8,670 nucleotides of DNA, from positions 1 through 8,670 of the forward strand of contig CBFHTK010000021.1 of NCBI GenBank assembly GCA_965658745.1, read 5' to 3'. Of the stretch, positions 1 through 6,810 are shown piece by piece (position 1 is the stretch's first letter; each line of letters starts with the position of its first letter). Source of the DNA: JAHDFB01 sp965658745 (GTDB lineage: Bacteria > Bacteroidota > Bacteroidia > Chitinophagales > Saprospiraceae). The position numbers were made by a program, and so were the translations under genes. The notes below the pieces were generated by a model. It was given only the letters and a program-made list of their open reading frames with translations, ran no database searches and was not told where the DNA came from.

Positions 1-1
1 G

Positions 2-130
2 TTTGAGGAGTATGATTATGCGCCTTATCCTATTTTTCCGATCGAGCATTCAGAACGTGATCGTCACTATCAATTTATTGCTAAGCCTAGTTTTCCACAT
101 TGTATGGCAATGGAGTTTAAAGCCATTTAG
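2..130 (+). CDS. C-terminal fragment of an unrecognised protein
   Basis: An open frame enters from the left edge (first full codon at base 2) and ends at the TAG at 128-130, giving the last 42 residues of a protein whose start lies outside the window. The visible tail is rich in aromatic residues, proline and histidine (it begins FEEYDYAPYPIFP and ends CMAMEFKAI). It has no membrane segment and no motif I recognise. The composition looks like a genuine soluble C-terminus. A competing 48-codon frame at 12-158 reads as a low-complexity hydrophobic peptide and is less credible. No function can be assigned from this fragment. Confidence 0.6.
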   Translation, partial: FEEYDYAPYPIFPIEHSERDRHYQFIAKPSFPHCMAMEFKAI

Positions 131-158
131 TAACCAAATCGAAATAAAATTTCAATAA

Positions 159-671
159 ATGACGATAGTTTACCAATCTGTAACTACTCTTTTATTTGCT
201 TTTGTACTTTTATCTTCTTGTAATATAAAAAAGTCAAATAAGTCCGTAAATCAAGAATTATCAAGGGGGTATGTTACAAGATTTTTATCGCAGACTACAA
301 TATCTGAGGAGCAGGAATCGGCATTAGACGCCTTGGATATACTCCAAACAAATACAGATGAAGTTGGTCGTTTATATTCTACTTTTCCCAATATTGAACA
401 ATCATGTTATCCTGCTGATTCTAGCTTTGAAATTTCACAAAGTGAGTTATTAGTTTTTATTCAAATTTATGTGTCTAGACACTGTCAAAACATGGAGGTT
501 GCCATGCAAAGTTCTCTTGTTGAAAAAGCTGTGCTTGCTCAAGAGCAATACGTGGTTTTCCATTGTTCTGAAGGGGAAGCACCTATGATTTACGAAGATG
601 GTATTCCAATGCAAGGAATTTGGGTTTTACCAGGAATTCTCGGGAGGCGTGATTTGATCCTTAGATGGTGA
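159..671 (+). CDS. Small putative lipoprotein of unknown function
   Basis: This encodes a 170-residue protein with a lipoprotein signal peptide: a short N-terminus, a hydrophobic stretch at about residues 8-18, and the lipobox L18-S-S-C21, so Cys21 should be lipidated after signal peptidase II cleavage. The mature part starts with a lysine/serine/asparagine-rich linker (about 22-35), followed by a mixed, probably helical domain with three further cysteines (C83, C109, C136). I recognise no domain. The spacing C83/C109/C136 could permit a disulfide in the periplasm or on the outer membrane, which is inference. The ATG lies 28 bases after the previous stop in an A/T-rich leader with no Shine-Dalgarno sequence, as is usual in Bacteroidota. 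The gene ends 80 bases before the symporter and probably belongs to a different unit. Confidence 0.72.
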   Translation: MTIVYQSVTTLLFAFVLLSSCNIKKSNKSVNQELSRGYVTRFLSQTTISEEQESALDALDILQTNTDEVGRLYSTFPNIEQSCYPADSSFEISQSELLVFIQIYVSRHCQNMEVAMQSSLVEKAVLAQEQYVVFHCSEGEAPMIYEDGIPMQGIWVLPGILGRRDLILRW

Positions 672-751
672 CAGCTGGGAGGTATTATACTCAAGCTAAA
701 AAGTTTCACAATTTATTTTACCTTTAGCAGCGCATTTAACGAACTGAATTT

Positions 752-2563
752 ATGGAAGTAAGCACACTCGATTATGGGATCATATTCGTCTTTTTTGCCG
801 TTGTATTAGGAATTGGTATTTATGTTTCTAAAAGGTCGGGTGCGAGCTCTTCAGAGTTCTTTTTATCAGGAAGAACAATGCCCTGGTGGTTGCTTGGATT
901 ATCTATGGTTGCAACTACTTTTTCGACTGATACTCCCAATTTTGTAACTGATTTAGTCAGAACTACTGGCGTTTCAGGAAACTGGAGCTGGTGGTGCTTT
1001 CTACTTACTGGTATGTTAACCGTATTTGTGTACGCTAAACTATGGCGTAAATCGAATGTCAAAACCGATTTGGAGTTTTACGAGCTTCGATATGGTGGTG
1101 CACCAGGCAGCTTTCTTCGTAAATTTCGCGCTGTTTATCTAGGGGTTTTATTCAACGTAATTACCATGTCAGCTGTGACTCTAGCTGCTATCAAAATAGG
1201 TGGAGTCATGTTGGGACTGGAACCGTGGGAAACGGTAGTAGGCGCTGGCTTGATAACAGTCATTTTTAGTGCTCTAGGGGGTTTTAAAGGAGTTGTTTAC
1301 ACAGATTTTATTTTGTTCTTTGTAGCGATGGTCGGTGCAATTGGTGCTGCTATTTATTTGGTAAATATTCCAGAGGTTGGTGGTATGCAAGCGATCTTGA
1401 CCAATGATCTTGTCCAATCTAAGATGGATATCCTACCTGATTTTTCCGATAAAAAAGCATTTATCACCATGATGGTTATTCCGTTGGCAGTTCAATGGTG
1501 GGCAACATGGTATCCTGGTGGAGAGCCAGGTGGAGGGGGTTATATTGCACAGCGAATGTTGGCTGCGAAGAACGAGAATCACGCGATTGGAGCAACGTTC
1601 TTCTTCAATATTATGCACTATGCTTTGAGACCTTGGCCATGGATTTTAGTTGCCTTAGCCTCACTTGTAGTATATCCAGATATTGCAAGTATTTCACAAG
1701 CATTTCCAAACGTGCCAGCGGATAAACTTGGGCATGATTTGGCTTATTCAGCGATGCTAACGAAGCTACCAAGTGGTTTGTTGGGGCTTGTTTTAGCATC
1801 ATTAGTTGCAGCATATATGAGTACGATATCGACGCAATTGAATTGGGGGTCCTCGTATTTAGTGTTTGATTTCTATAAACAGCAGATTAATCCGGACGCT
1901 ACGGAAAAGCAAATGGTGCGGGTGGGTAGATTATCAACGGTTTTGCTGATGGTTTTGAGTGCATTTCTTGCTTTAGCGATGCAAAATGCAATGGCGGTAT
2001 TTAATCTCTTGATTTCTTTTGGAGCTGGTACCGGCTTAATATTTATATTACGATGGTTTTGGTGGCGAATCAATGCTTGGTCGGAGATTTCGGCCATGTT
2101 TGCATCAGGTATACTTTCAATCTTGATTGCTACAACTTCGCTCAAGGAGATTCTTTTTGATCCAGCTTCTGGTGTTTTTCCGGACTGGGCCGAATTGCCT
2201 TTTATTGTGGTTGTTACTTCAATTATTTGGCTTGTGGCAACATTTATAACCCAACCTGAATCGAATGAAGTTCTTCGTAGCTTTTACAAGAAGATACAGC
2301 CAGGAGGGCCTGGGTGGACAAAGGTTATCGATGAAGCGGCAAGTGACCAAGAGCAAATTGTAACAACGGATCAAAAGTGGAGTATGCCTTCAGGTATTAC
2401 GGCGATGCTGTTGGCTGTTTCGCTTGTCTATTCAATCATGTTCACAACTGGTTATTGGATTTATGGTAGATTGAATATTGCCCTGATCTTTGCTGGAATA
2501 GCGATCCTTTCAGCATTTCTTTTGTATCGTACCTGGGGAAGATTGAAAGAACTTGTTGTCTAG
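752..2563 (+). CDS. Sodium:solute symporter, SSS family
   Basis: The 603-residue product is a polytopic inner-membrane protein of the SSS (SLC5-like) family, which imports a small solute together with Na+. Family marks are the opening YGIIFVFFAVVLGIGIYVSKR helix followed by the SSEFFLSGRTMPWW segment (about 33-46), the ALGGFKGVVYTDF signature (about 174-186), and MSTISTQLNWGSSYLVFDFY (356-375). In the last segment S357 and T358 align by eye with the vSGLT Na2-site serines. Later hydrophobic segments lie at about 393-433, 443-461, 482-500, 547-567 and 575-592, for 13 or more helices, with a soluble loop near 503-545. Length is normal for the larger SSS members. The substrate (sugar, sialic acid, amino acid, polyol) cannot be told. 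The kinase and phosphatase genes downstream on the same strand suggest a polar compound that is phosphorylated after entry. A roughly 180-base folded spacer separates them. Confidence 0.93.
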   Translation: MEVSTLDYGIIFVFFAVVLGIGIYVSKRSGASSSEFFLSGRTMPWWLLGLSMVATTFSTDTPNFVTDLVRTTGVSGNWSWWCFLLTGMLTVFVYAKLWRKSNVKTDLEFYELRYGGAPGSFLRKFRAVYLGVLFNVITMSAVTLAAIKIGGVMLGLEPWETVVGAGLITVIFSALGGFKGVVYTDFILFFVAMVGAIGAAIYLVNIPEVGGMQAILTNDLVQSKMDILPDFSDKKAFITMMVIPLAVQWWATWYPGGEPGGGGYIAQRMLAAKNENHAIGATFFFNIMHYALRPWPWILVALASLVVYPDIASISQAFPNVPADKLGHDLAYSAMLTKLPSGLLGLVLASLVAAYMSTISTQLNWGSSYLVFDFYKQQINPDATEKQMVRVGRLSTVLLMVLSAFLALAMQNAMAVFNLLISFGAGTGLIFILRWFWWRINAWSEISAMFASGILSILIATTSLKEILFDPASGVFPDWAELPFIVVVTSIIWLVATFITQPESNEVLRSFYKKIQPGGPGWTKVIDEAASDQEQIVTTDQKWSMPSGITAMLLAVSLVYSIMFTTGYWIYGRLNIALIFAGIAILSAFLLYRTWGRLKELVV

Positions 2564-2604
2564 AAATTGAATAGCTAACGTAATAATAACATCTCGGACT
2601 AGCG

Positions 2605-2698
2605 ATGGGAATTAGTGGTCATTTTATGACCAGCCTGCCAAAGCAGGCCGAGCAGACTTGCGAGCTAATGGACGTAGCGACCCATGGGGTAGGCCCCA
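2605..2698. repeat. Nested inverted-repeat element in the symporter-kinase spacer
   Basis: The spacer folds on paper into a branched structure. An outer stem pairs ATGGG (2605-2609) with CCCAT (2681-2685), and next to it ATTAG (2611-2615) pairs with CTAAT (2665-2669). Inside sit a perfect 7-bp hairpin with a TTT loop (2616-2632), a directly abutting 6-bp GCCTGC/GCAGGC hairpin with a CAAA loop (2633-2648), and a weak 3-bp GCA/TGC stem (2652-2661). A further hairpin, TGGGG/CCCCA with a TAGG loop (2685-2698), borders the right end and competes with the outer stem for base 2685. The segment looks more GC-rich than its surroundings. No T-tract follows, so it is not a standard intrinsic terminator. 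It could be an interspersed palindromic repeat, a small structured RNA or a processing/attenuation site. The pairing is seen; the role is inference. Confidence 0.5.
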
Positions 2699-2727
2699 AA
2701 TCCTTCAAAAAAATAGTGGTGAATTCC

Positions 2728-2735
2728 TATCTTTG
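2728..2735 (+). promoter_or_regulatory. Possible Bacteroidota -7 promoter element before the kinase gene
   Basis: TATCTTTG matches the Bacteroidota -7 consensus TAnnTTTG exactly and ends only 7 bases before the kinase ATG at 2743. The -33 side is weak: a TTC at 2704-2706, 21 bases upstream, stands where TTG would be expected. If used, transcription would begin within a few bases of the start codon and give an almost leaderless mRNA for the kinase-phosphatase pair, independent of the symporter. An eight-base match with two free positions can occur by chance. Confidence 0.3.
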
Positions 2736-2742
2736 ATAGCTT

Positions 2743-3690
2743 ATGAATGAATATTTTCAATCGAAAATTCTTGAGTGCACTGGTGCATCTGCTCTTTCTG
2801 AAACAGAGGTGATTCAAGAATTGTGGAGTGGATATGGGAAAATAATGCGAATAAGTTTGATCGGAGCTTCGGTTGAGAGTGTCGTCGTAAAGCACGTTCA
2901 ACTACCTGAGGAAACTAATCACCCCCGTGGATGGAATACCGATGTGGGGCACCAAAGAAAGCTCAAGTCATACAAAGTTGAAACTGCCTGGTACGAAACA
3001 TATAGTAAAAATAGTTTAGCCCGTCTTCCAGCATGCCTAGCCATTGCGAGACAAGATGACGAAGTACTGATGGTACTAGAGGACTTGGACGAAGCTGGCT
3101 TTCCTTTGCGAAAACGTTCTGTTTCATGGGAAGAAATTACTTCTTGCTTGGCATGGTTAGCTCAATTTCATGCTAGTCATATGGGGATGAGTCCAAAGGG
3201 ATTATGGGAAATCGGAACATACTGGCATTTGGAAACCAGACCACAAGAATGGGAGGTTTTAAGTGATCGTCGATTGAAAGAAGCTGCCTCATTGATAGAT
3301 GGAAAACTGAATGCTTGTACATTCAATACCTTTGTACATGGTGATGCCAAGCTTGCAAATTTTTGTTTTGCCAAAGATGGTCGAGTGGCTGGTGTTGATT
3401 TTCAATATGTGGGTGGAGGTTGTGGAATGAAGGATGTTGCATACTTTGTGGGAAGTTGTCTTAATGAGACCGAATGTGAACGATGGGAAGATAAGATTTT
3501 GGATACGTATTTTACATATTTACAAGACGCACTAACAGAAAGGAATGAAGCCCTTGAAGCAGAGTGGCGTTCACTATATAGAGTTGCGTGGGCAGATTTC
3601 CATCGTTTTCTCAAAGGCTGGAGTCCAGGTCACTGGAAGATTAATAGCTACAGTGAGCGAATAACTGTAGAAGTGATAAAAAATCTATAA
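2743..3690 (+). CDS. APH/choline-kinase-like small-molecule phosphotransferase
   Basis: This 315-residue soluble protein has the fold signature of the aminoglycoside phosphotransferase / choline kinase / EcKinase-like superfamily, which transfers the gamma-phosphate of ATP to a hydroxyl of a small molecule. The N-lobe has a glycine-containing turn (W28-S-G-Y-G) and the ATP lysine in VVVK50, with a candidate partner glutamate in VETAWYE (80-86). The hinge is around VLEDLDEAGF (111-120). The C-lobe carries the Brenner-type catalytic loop H199-G-D201-A-K-L-A-N206 and the metal-binding D219-F-Q, followed by VGGGCGMKDVAYFV. All catalytic residues are present and length is normal. The substrate is unknown; an antibiotic-resistance role is not suggested, since this superfamily mostly acts on metabolites. 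Its TAA abuts the ATG of the phosphatase gene with zero spacing, so the two are almost certainly co-transcribed and translationally coupled. Confidence 0.85.
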   Translation: MNEYFQSKILECTGASALSETEVIQELWSGYGKIMRISLIGASVESVVVKHVQLPEETNHPRGWNTDVGHQRKLKSYKVETAWYETYSKNSLARLPACLAIARQDDEVLMVLEDLDEAGFPLRKRSVSWEEITSCLAWLAQFHASHMGMSPKGLWEIGTYWHLETRPQEWEVLSDRRLKEAASLIDGKLNACTFNTFVHGDAKLANFCFAKDGRVAGVDFQYVGGGCGMKDVAYFVGSCLNETECERWEDKILDTYFTYLQDALTERNEALEAEWRSLYRVAWADFHRFLKGWSPGHWKINSYSERITVEVIKNL

Positions 3691-4509
3691 ATGGACTTTT
3701 CAAAACTTTGTAGTATAGCCATAAATGCCGCACGTTCAGCAGGTAAAATCATTCAAAGCTTTCAGAATGAGGACGTAGTTGTGGAGGTAAAAGTAGCGGG
3801 TACGAGTCATGCTTCGCAGGTAGTTACGTTGGTCGATAGAGCTTGCGAAAAAGAGATTTTATCTCATTTAGGTCCCAGTTGTGAGGAGTTTGATATTGCA
3901 ATTTTGACTGAAGAAACTGATGACGATGGTAGTCGTTTTGAAAGTGATTTCTTTTGGTGTGTAGATCCGATTGACGGAACACTTCCATTTATTAATAGAG
4001 AACCTGGATTTTCCGTTTCTATTGCTTTGGTAGCCAAAGACGGCACTCCATATATTGGGGCGGTCTACGATCCAAGTAAGGATGTTATGTATCATGCAAT
4101 TCGCAATGGAGGTGCGTTTGTAGATGGTCAAGCTTTGGTCATTCGAAATACTAATGAGTTCTTGACTTATGTAACTGATCGTAGTTTGAAGGATACAGCA
4201 CGAGGGTCAGAAATTGGGCAAATACTTGATGAAACAGCCAAGAATTTACAACTAAATAGAGTGGTAGAGTTGGCTGGTGCTGGATCTGTTTTGAATGCAA
4301 TCCGAGTGTTAGAAAATGGTCCGGCTTGCATGTTGAAATTTCCTAAAGAGGAGGAAGGAGGGGGCAGTGTTTGGGACTTCGCAGCGACTGCTTGTATCTT
4401 TCATGAATTAGGTTTGCGCGCTACCAATTATGAAGGAGGTCAACTTGATCTGAACCGACAAGACGGTACTTTTATGAATCATGAAGGGGTGTTTTATGCG
4501 AATTTGTAA
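3691..4509 (+). CDS. Inositol monophosphatase superfamily phosphatase (IMPase/CysQ-like)
   Basis: The 272-residue product belongs to the Mg2+-dependent, Li+-sensitive phosphatase superfamily that includes inositol monophosphatase, the 3'(2'),5'-bisphosphate nucleotidase CysQ and related sugar-phosphatases. Visible metal ligands are E74 in the TEET motif (equivalent to GEES), D92 and D95 in D-P-I-D-G-T (92-97), and W228-D229 followed by FAATACIFHELG. These make a complete three-metal site, so the enzyme should be active. The segment after DPIDGT reads LPFINREPGFSVSIALV, which differs from both the classical IMPase form (TNFVH) and the CysQ form (KEFI). A glycine-rich FPKEEEGGGSVWD stretch precedes the last ligand. 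The exact substrate therefore stays open. The gene starts on the base after the kinase stop codon and is co-directional with it, pointing to a shared metabolite or a kinase/phosphatase cycle. No signal peptide is seen, so it is cytoplasmic. Confidence 0.87.
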   Translation: MDFSKLCSIAINAARSAGKIIQSFQNEDVVVEVKVAGTSHASQVVTLVDRACEKEILSHLGPSCEEFDIAILTEETDDDGSRFESDFFWCVDPIDGTLPFINREPGFSVSIALVAKDGTPYIGAVYDPSKDVMYHAIRNGGAFVDGQALVIRNTNEFLTYVTDRSLKDTARGSEIGQILDETAKNLQLNRVVELAGAGSVLNAIRVLENGPACMLKFPKEEEGGGSVWDFAATACIFHELGLRATNYEGGQLDLNRQDGTFMNHEGVFYANL

Positions 4510-4681
4510 TATAATAGTCAAATCGACATGTCTTCTACTTTGACCTGTAGAGGAAGTGAAAAGTTAAGGCAAGTAAATCCATTTCAGTGAAAATCAGGTT
4601 TTATGGTTGATGAACAGTAAAACTTTTGCAAATATTCACAATGGTCGAAAACTTGGATAGAACTTAGTGGTTTTACTGTGT

Positions 4682-6139
4682 ATGCAAAATAATGTTGTAG
4701 TCGTCTGGTTAAAGAGAGATTTGCGTTGGAAAGATCATGAGCCACTTGCTAAGGCCATGGCATTTGCAGAATCCAATAACGCAGAGCTTATAGCTCTAAC
4801 ACTGATCGAACCTCTCTTGGTGAATGATCCACACTATAGTGATCGCCATTGGAGGTTTGTGCGTGAAAGTGTTGATGACATGAATCAGAATCAGCAAGGC
4901 GCTCATATTAATCTCATCTATGCTGAGGCTCTGGAAGTCTTTGAGAGCATTCGTCAATCATACAACATCATAGGAGTCTACAGTCATAAGGAAACTGGAA
5001 TTCTCAAGAGTTACGAACGAGACAAGGATGTTGCTAGCTGGTTGAAGCTGCATAAGATTCAGTGGAATGAATTCCAAAGTAATGGAGTGGTACGAGGTCG
5101 GAAGAATCGCCAGCGGTGGGGGGTAGGATGGACGGAATTCATGGAGCGACCTATCGCAAGCTTGAATTTGAATCGTGTAAGATTCATAAAGCTGAAGGAA
5201 ATTGGTCAAGCGTTGAAGAAGAGTTGGATGACTCCAAATTCAAATTTTCAGAGTGGGGGAGAGCGCAAGGCATATCAATATTTAGGCAGTTTCTTAGAGG
5301 GACGTATAGACCAATACATGTCTCATATTTCAAAGCCACGACAGTCAAGAGAGTCCTGTTCACGATTGTCTCCTTATCTAGCTTGGGGAAACTTGAGTAT
5401 TCGACAAGTGTATCAGGCGCAACGAGATCAATATCGAAAGTCAGCGGGCTTCCATTTCAAGAATTTTGCGTCTAGATTAAGATGGCACTGTCACTTTATT
5501 CAGAAATTTGAAATGGAGACGGATCAAGAAATTAGGCCCATCAATAAGGCCTTTTTTAATCTTGAAAAGAGTAGAAATCCAGAGTTTATATCTCGTTGGG
5601 AAAAAGGCCAAACAGGTTATCCTTTGATCGACGCTTGTATGCGTTGTTTGCGAGAAACAGGATATATCAATTTTCGAATGCGTGCCATGGTGGTATCATT
5701 TCTGACATTGCATCTTTGGCAAGACTGGCGAGATGGCGCACACTACTTAGCAAGACTATTTCTAGATTTTGAGCCTGGAATTCACTATCCGCAACTACAG
5801 ATGCAAGCTGGAACCACGGGAATTCATACGATCCGTGTATATAATCCTGTTAAGCAATCACAGGAACACGATCCAAAAGGCACATTCATTCGCAAATGGG
5901 TACCAGAATTGCGAGATTGCCCTGATTCACATATTCATACGCCTTGGACCTTGACTCCGATGGAAGAAATGATGTATAATTTTAGAGTGGGAGCAGACTA
6001 TGTTGTACCAGTTGTCGATCACGAAAAAGCGGGACGAGAAGCCAATACCAAAGTTCACGAATTTATAAAGCGACAAGATGTGCGCAAAGAAGCATATCGT
6101 ATTTTAAAAACGCATACGACGCCCAATAGAAGAGTTTGA
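4682..6139 (+). CDS. Photolyase/cryptochrome family flavoprotein, divergent subfamily
   Basis: The 485-residue protein has the two-domain photolyase/cryptochrome build: an N-terminal Rossmann-like antenna domain opening with VVVVWLKRDLRWKDHEPL, and a C-terminal helical FAD domain with SRLSPYLAWG (227-236), GQTGYPLIDACMR (309-321), DWRDG (348-352) and YNPVKQSQEHDP (387-398). ATG 4682 is chosen because the first beta strand of the family follows at once; a GTG 15 bases upstream would add five residues. Usual CPD-photolyase residues are changed: the glutamate of the ELxWRE helix is Arg265, the asparagine of WMHNR is Phe331, and the NNGGWQW segment is GIHYPQL (366-372), so the flavin-proximal tryptophan is absent. 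It is a light-dependent DNA repair enzyme or photoreceptor; which one cannot be decided here. It stands 172 bases after the phosphatase gene and is probably its own unit. Confidence 0.88.
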   Translation: MQNNVVVVWLKRDLRWKDHEPLAKAMAFAESNNAELIALTLIEPLLVNDPHYSDRHWRFVRESVDDMNQNQQGAHINLIYAEALEVFESIRQSYNIIGVYSHKETGILKSYERDKDVASWLKLHKIQWNEFQSNGVVRGRKNRQRWGVGWTEFMERPIASLNLNRVRFIKLKEIGQALKKSWMTPNSNFQSGGERKAYQYLGSFLEGRIDQYMSHISKPRQSRESCSRLSPYLAWGNLSIRQVYQAQRDQYRKSAGFHFKNFASRLRWHCHFIQKFEMETDQEIRPINKAFFNLEKSRNPEFISRWEKGQTGYPLIDACMRCLRETGYINFRMRAMVVSFLTLHLWQDWRDGAHYLARLFLDFEPGIHYPQLQMQAGTTGIHTIRVYNPVKQSQEHDPKGTFIRKWVPELRDCPDSHIHTPWTLTPMEEMMYNFRVGADYVVPVVDHEKAGREANTKVHEFIKRQDVRKEAYRILKTHTTPNRRV

Positions 6140-6164
6140 TACCTAAATCAAAAATTGATCGCCT

Positions 6165-6647
6165 CATTAAAATACAGATCAGAAGTAGAGGAATAAACTT
6201 GCTAGCGTCAAATTGCCAAGCGTAGTCTTCTGGACTAGTTAATAATTGTCCGAAAAGTAAAAGAAGACAAAGACTTCCCCATGCTACGGGCACGAAACAC
6301 ATATGTTTCTAGCGAATTTTATGGTATCCCGTAAAAAGATGAAGAAGCGGTTTCTTATGCAAGAATCGGTAGATTATTAGCAAGGCAGCCATGCCAATGA
6401 CGAATCCCAGAATCAGCATCGTCAACCCGATATTTTTGTCTAAACCAAGGCTGATGTAATCAGAATTGGATTGGAATTCATACCATTCCGCAGCAGTGAA
6501 TTCAGAGGGATCGGCGGAGTCCATGTATAACTCAATCGGAATAAAGCCAAGCACTTGAAAGAATAGCAGAATAAGAAATGTACCGAGCACATATCTCCAC
6601 CATTGATTCTTGCCTTCATGTGCTTTTGCTAGGAAACGATTAGACAT
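6165..6647 (-). pseudogene. Decayed CPBP-family intramembrane protease gene (N-terminal half, amber-interrupted)
   Basis: Reading leftward from ATG 6647, a membrane protein opens with MSNRFLAKAHEGKNQWWRYV, has a first helix (LGTFLILLFFQVLGFI) and a second (IGLTMLILGFVIGMAALLII), and reaches GYHKIR before a TAG at 6309-6311. The same frame then continues with a further helix (WGSLCLLLLFGQLL) and SPEDYAWQFDASKFIPLLLICIL. I recognise this order from Bacteroidota CPBP (CAAX-protease/bacteriocin-processing) membrane proteins, where a tryptophan usually follows the IR; TGG to TAG fits. After about 6165 the family resemblance stops, where homologues go on to the EExxxR catalytic glutamates; the frame merely runs antisense into the photolyase end and stops at 6063. 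Both the nonsense codon and the missing catalytic half argue for a dead gene. A 112-residue truncated product (6309-6647) could still be made. Confidence 0.72.
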
Positions 6648-6810
6648 CGGTATTTTTTATTCGCAATATACGATTCTAGGCTTTAATGTCTTTAACTTTG
6701 CTAGGGTGGACTTCCAAGGTTTCTCATTCAAAATATTATTTGAAAAGCATATTTAGGGAACCATCCCAATCTGGCAATATACCGTTTAACTGAAGTAATT
6801 AAATAGAAAA

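Noticed and set aside
12..158. A 48-codon frame (MIMRLILFF...) overlapping the left-edge gene
   Set aside because: The reading frame at 2-130 gives a more protein-like soluble tail that is open from the edge; the alternative is a short hydrophobic frame with no supporting features.
1873..2145. A 90-codon minus-strand frame inside the symporter gene, and similar antisense frames elsewhere
   Set aside because: They lie entirely within strongly supported genes, have no recognisable motifs, and look like shadows of coding sequence on the other strand.
2616..2648. Tandem hairpins as an intrinsic terminator of the symporter gene
   Set aside because: No T-tract follows either stem, and the hairpins are enclosed by further pairing, which fits a repeat or structured RNA better.
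2743..3690. Reading the phosphotransferase as an aminoglycoside resistance gene
   Set aside because: Only the shared kinase-fold motifs are present, and the metabolic-looking neighbours favour a housekeeping small-molecule kinase.
4532..4553. A 7-bp stem with an 8-base loop after the phosphatase gene, as a terminator
   Set aside because: It contains a G-T pair, is AT-rich, and is followed by purine-rich sequence instead of a T run; stems of this quality arise by chance.
4667..4681. GTG start for the photolyase, adding five residues
   Set aside because: The extra residues (MVLLC) precede the conserved first beta strand, which begins directly after the ATG at 4682; no ribosome-binding signal favours the GTG.
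5116..5475. A 119-codon plus-strand frame inside the photolyase gene
   Set aside because: It is an out-of-frame shadow; the photolyase frame carries conserved family motifs through the same bases.
6063..6302. A separate 79-residue minus-strand gene overlapping the photolyase 3' end
   Set aside because: It is in the same frame as the 6309-6647 stretch, begins in the middle of CPBP family homology, and its last third is just the antisense of the photolyase end.
6693..6700. TAACTTTG as the promoter of the hydratase gene
   Set aside because: It matches the -7 consensus, but I see no TTG at the -33 position and it would leave a leader of about 100 bases; too weak to annotate.
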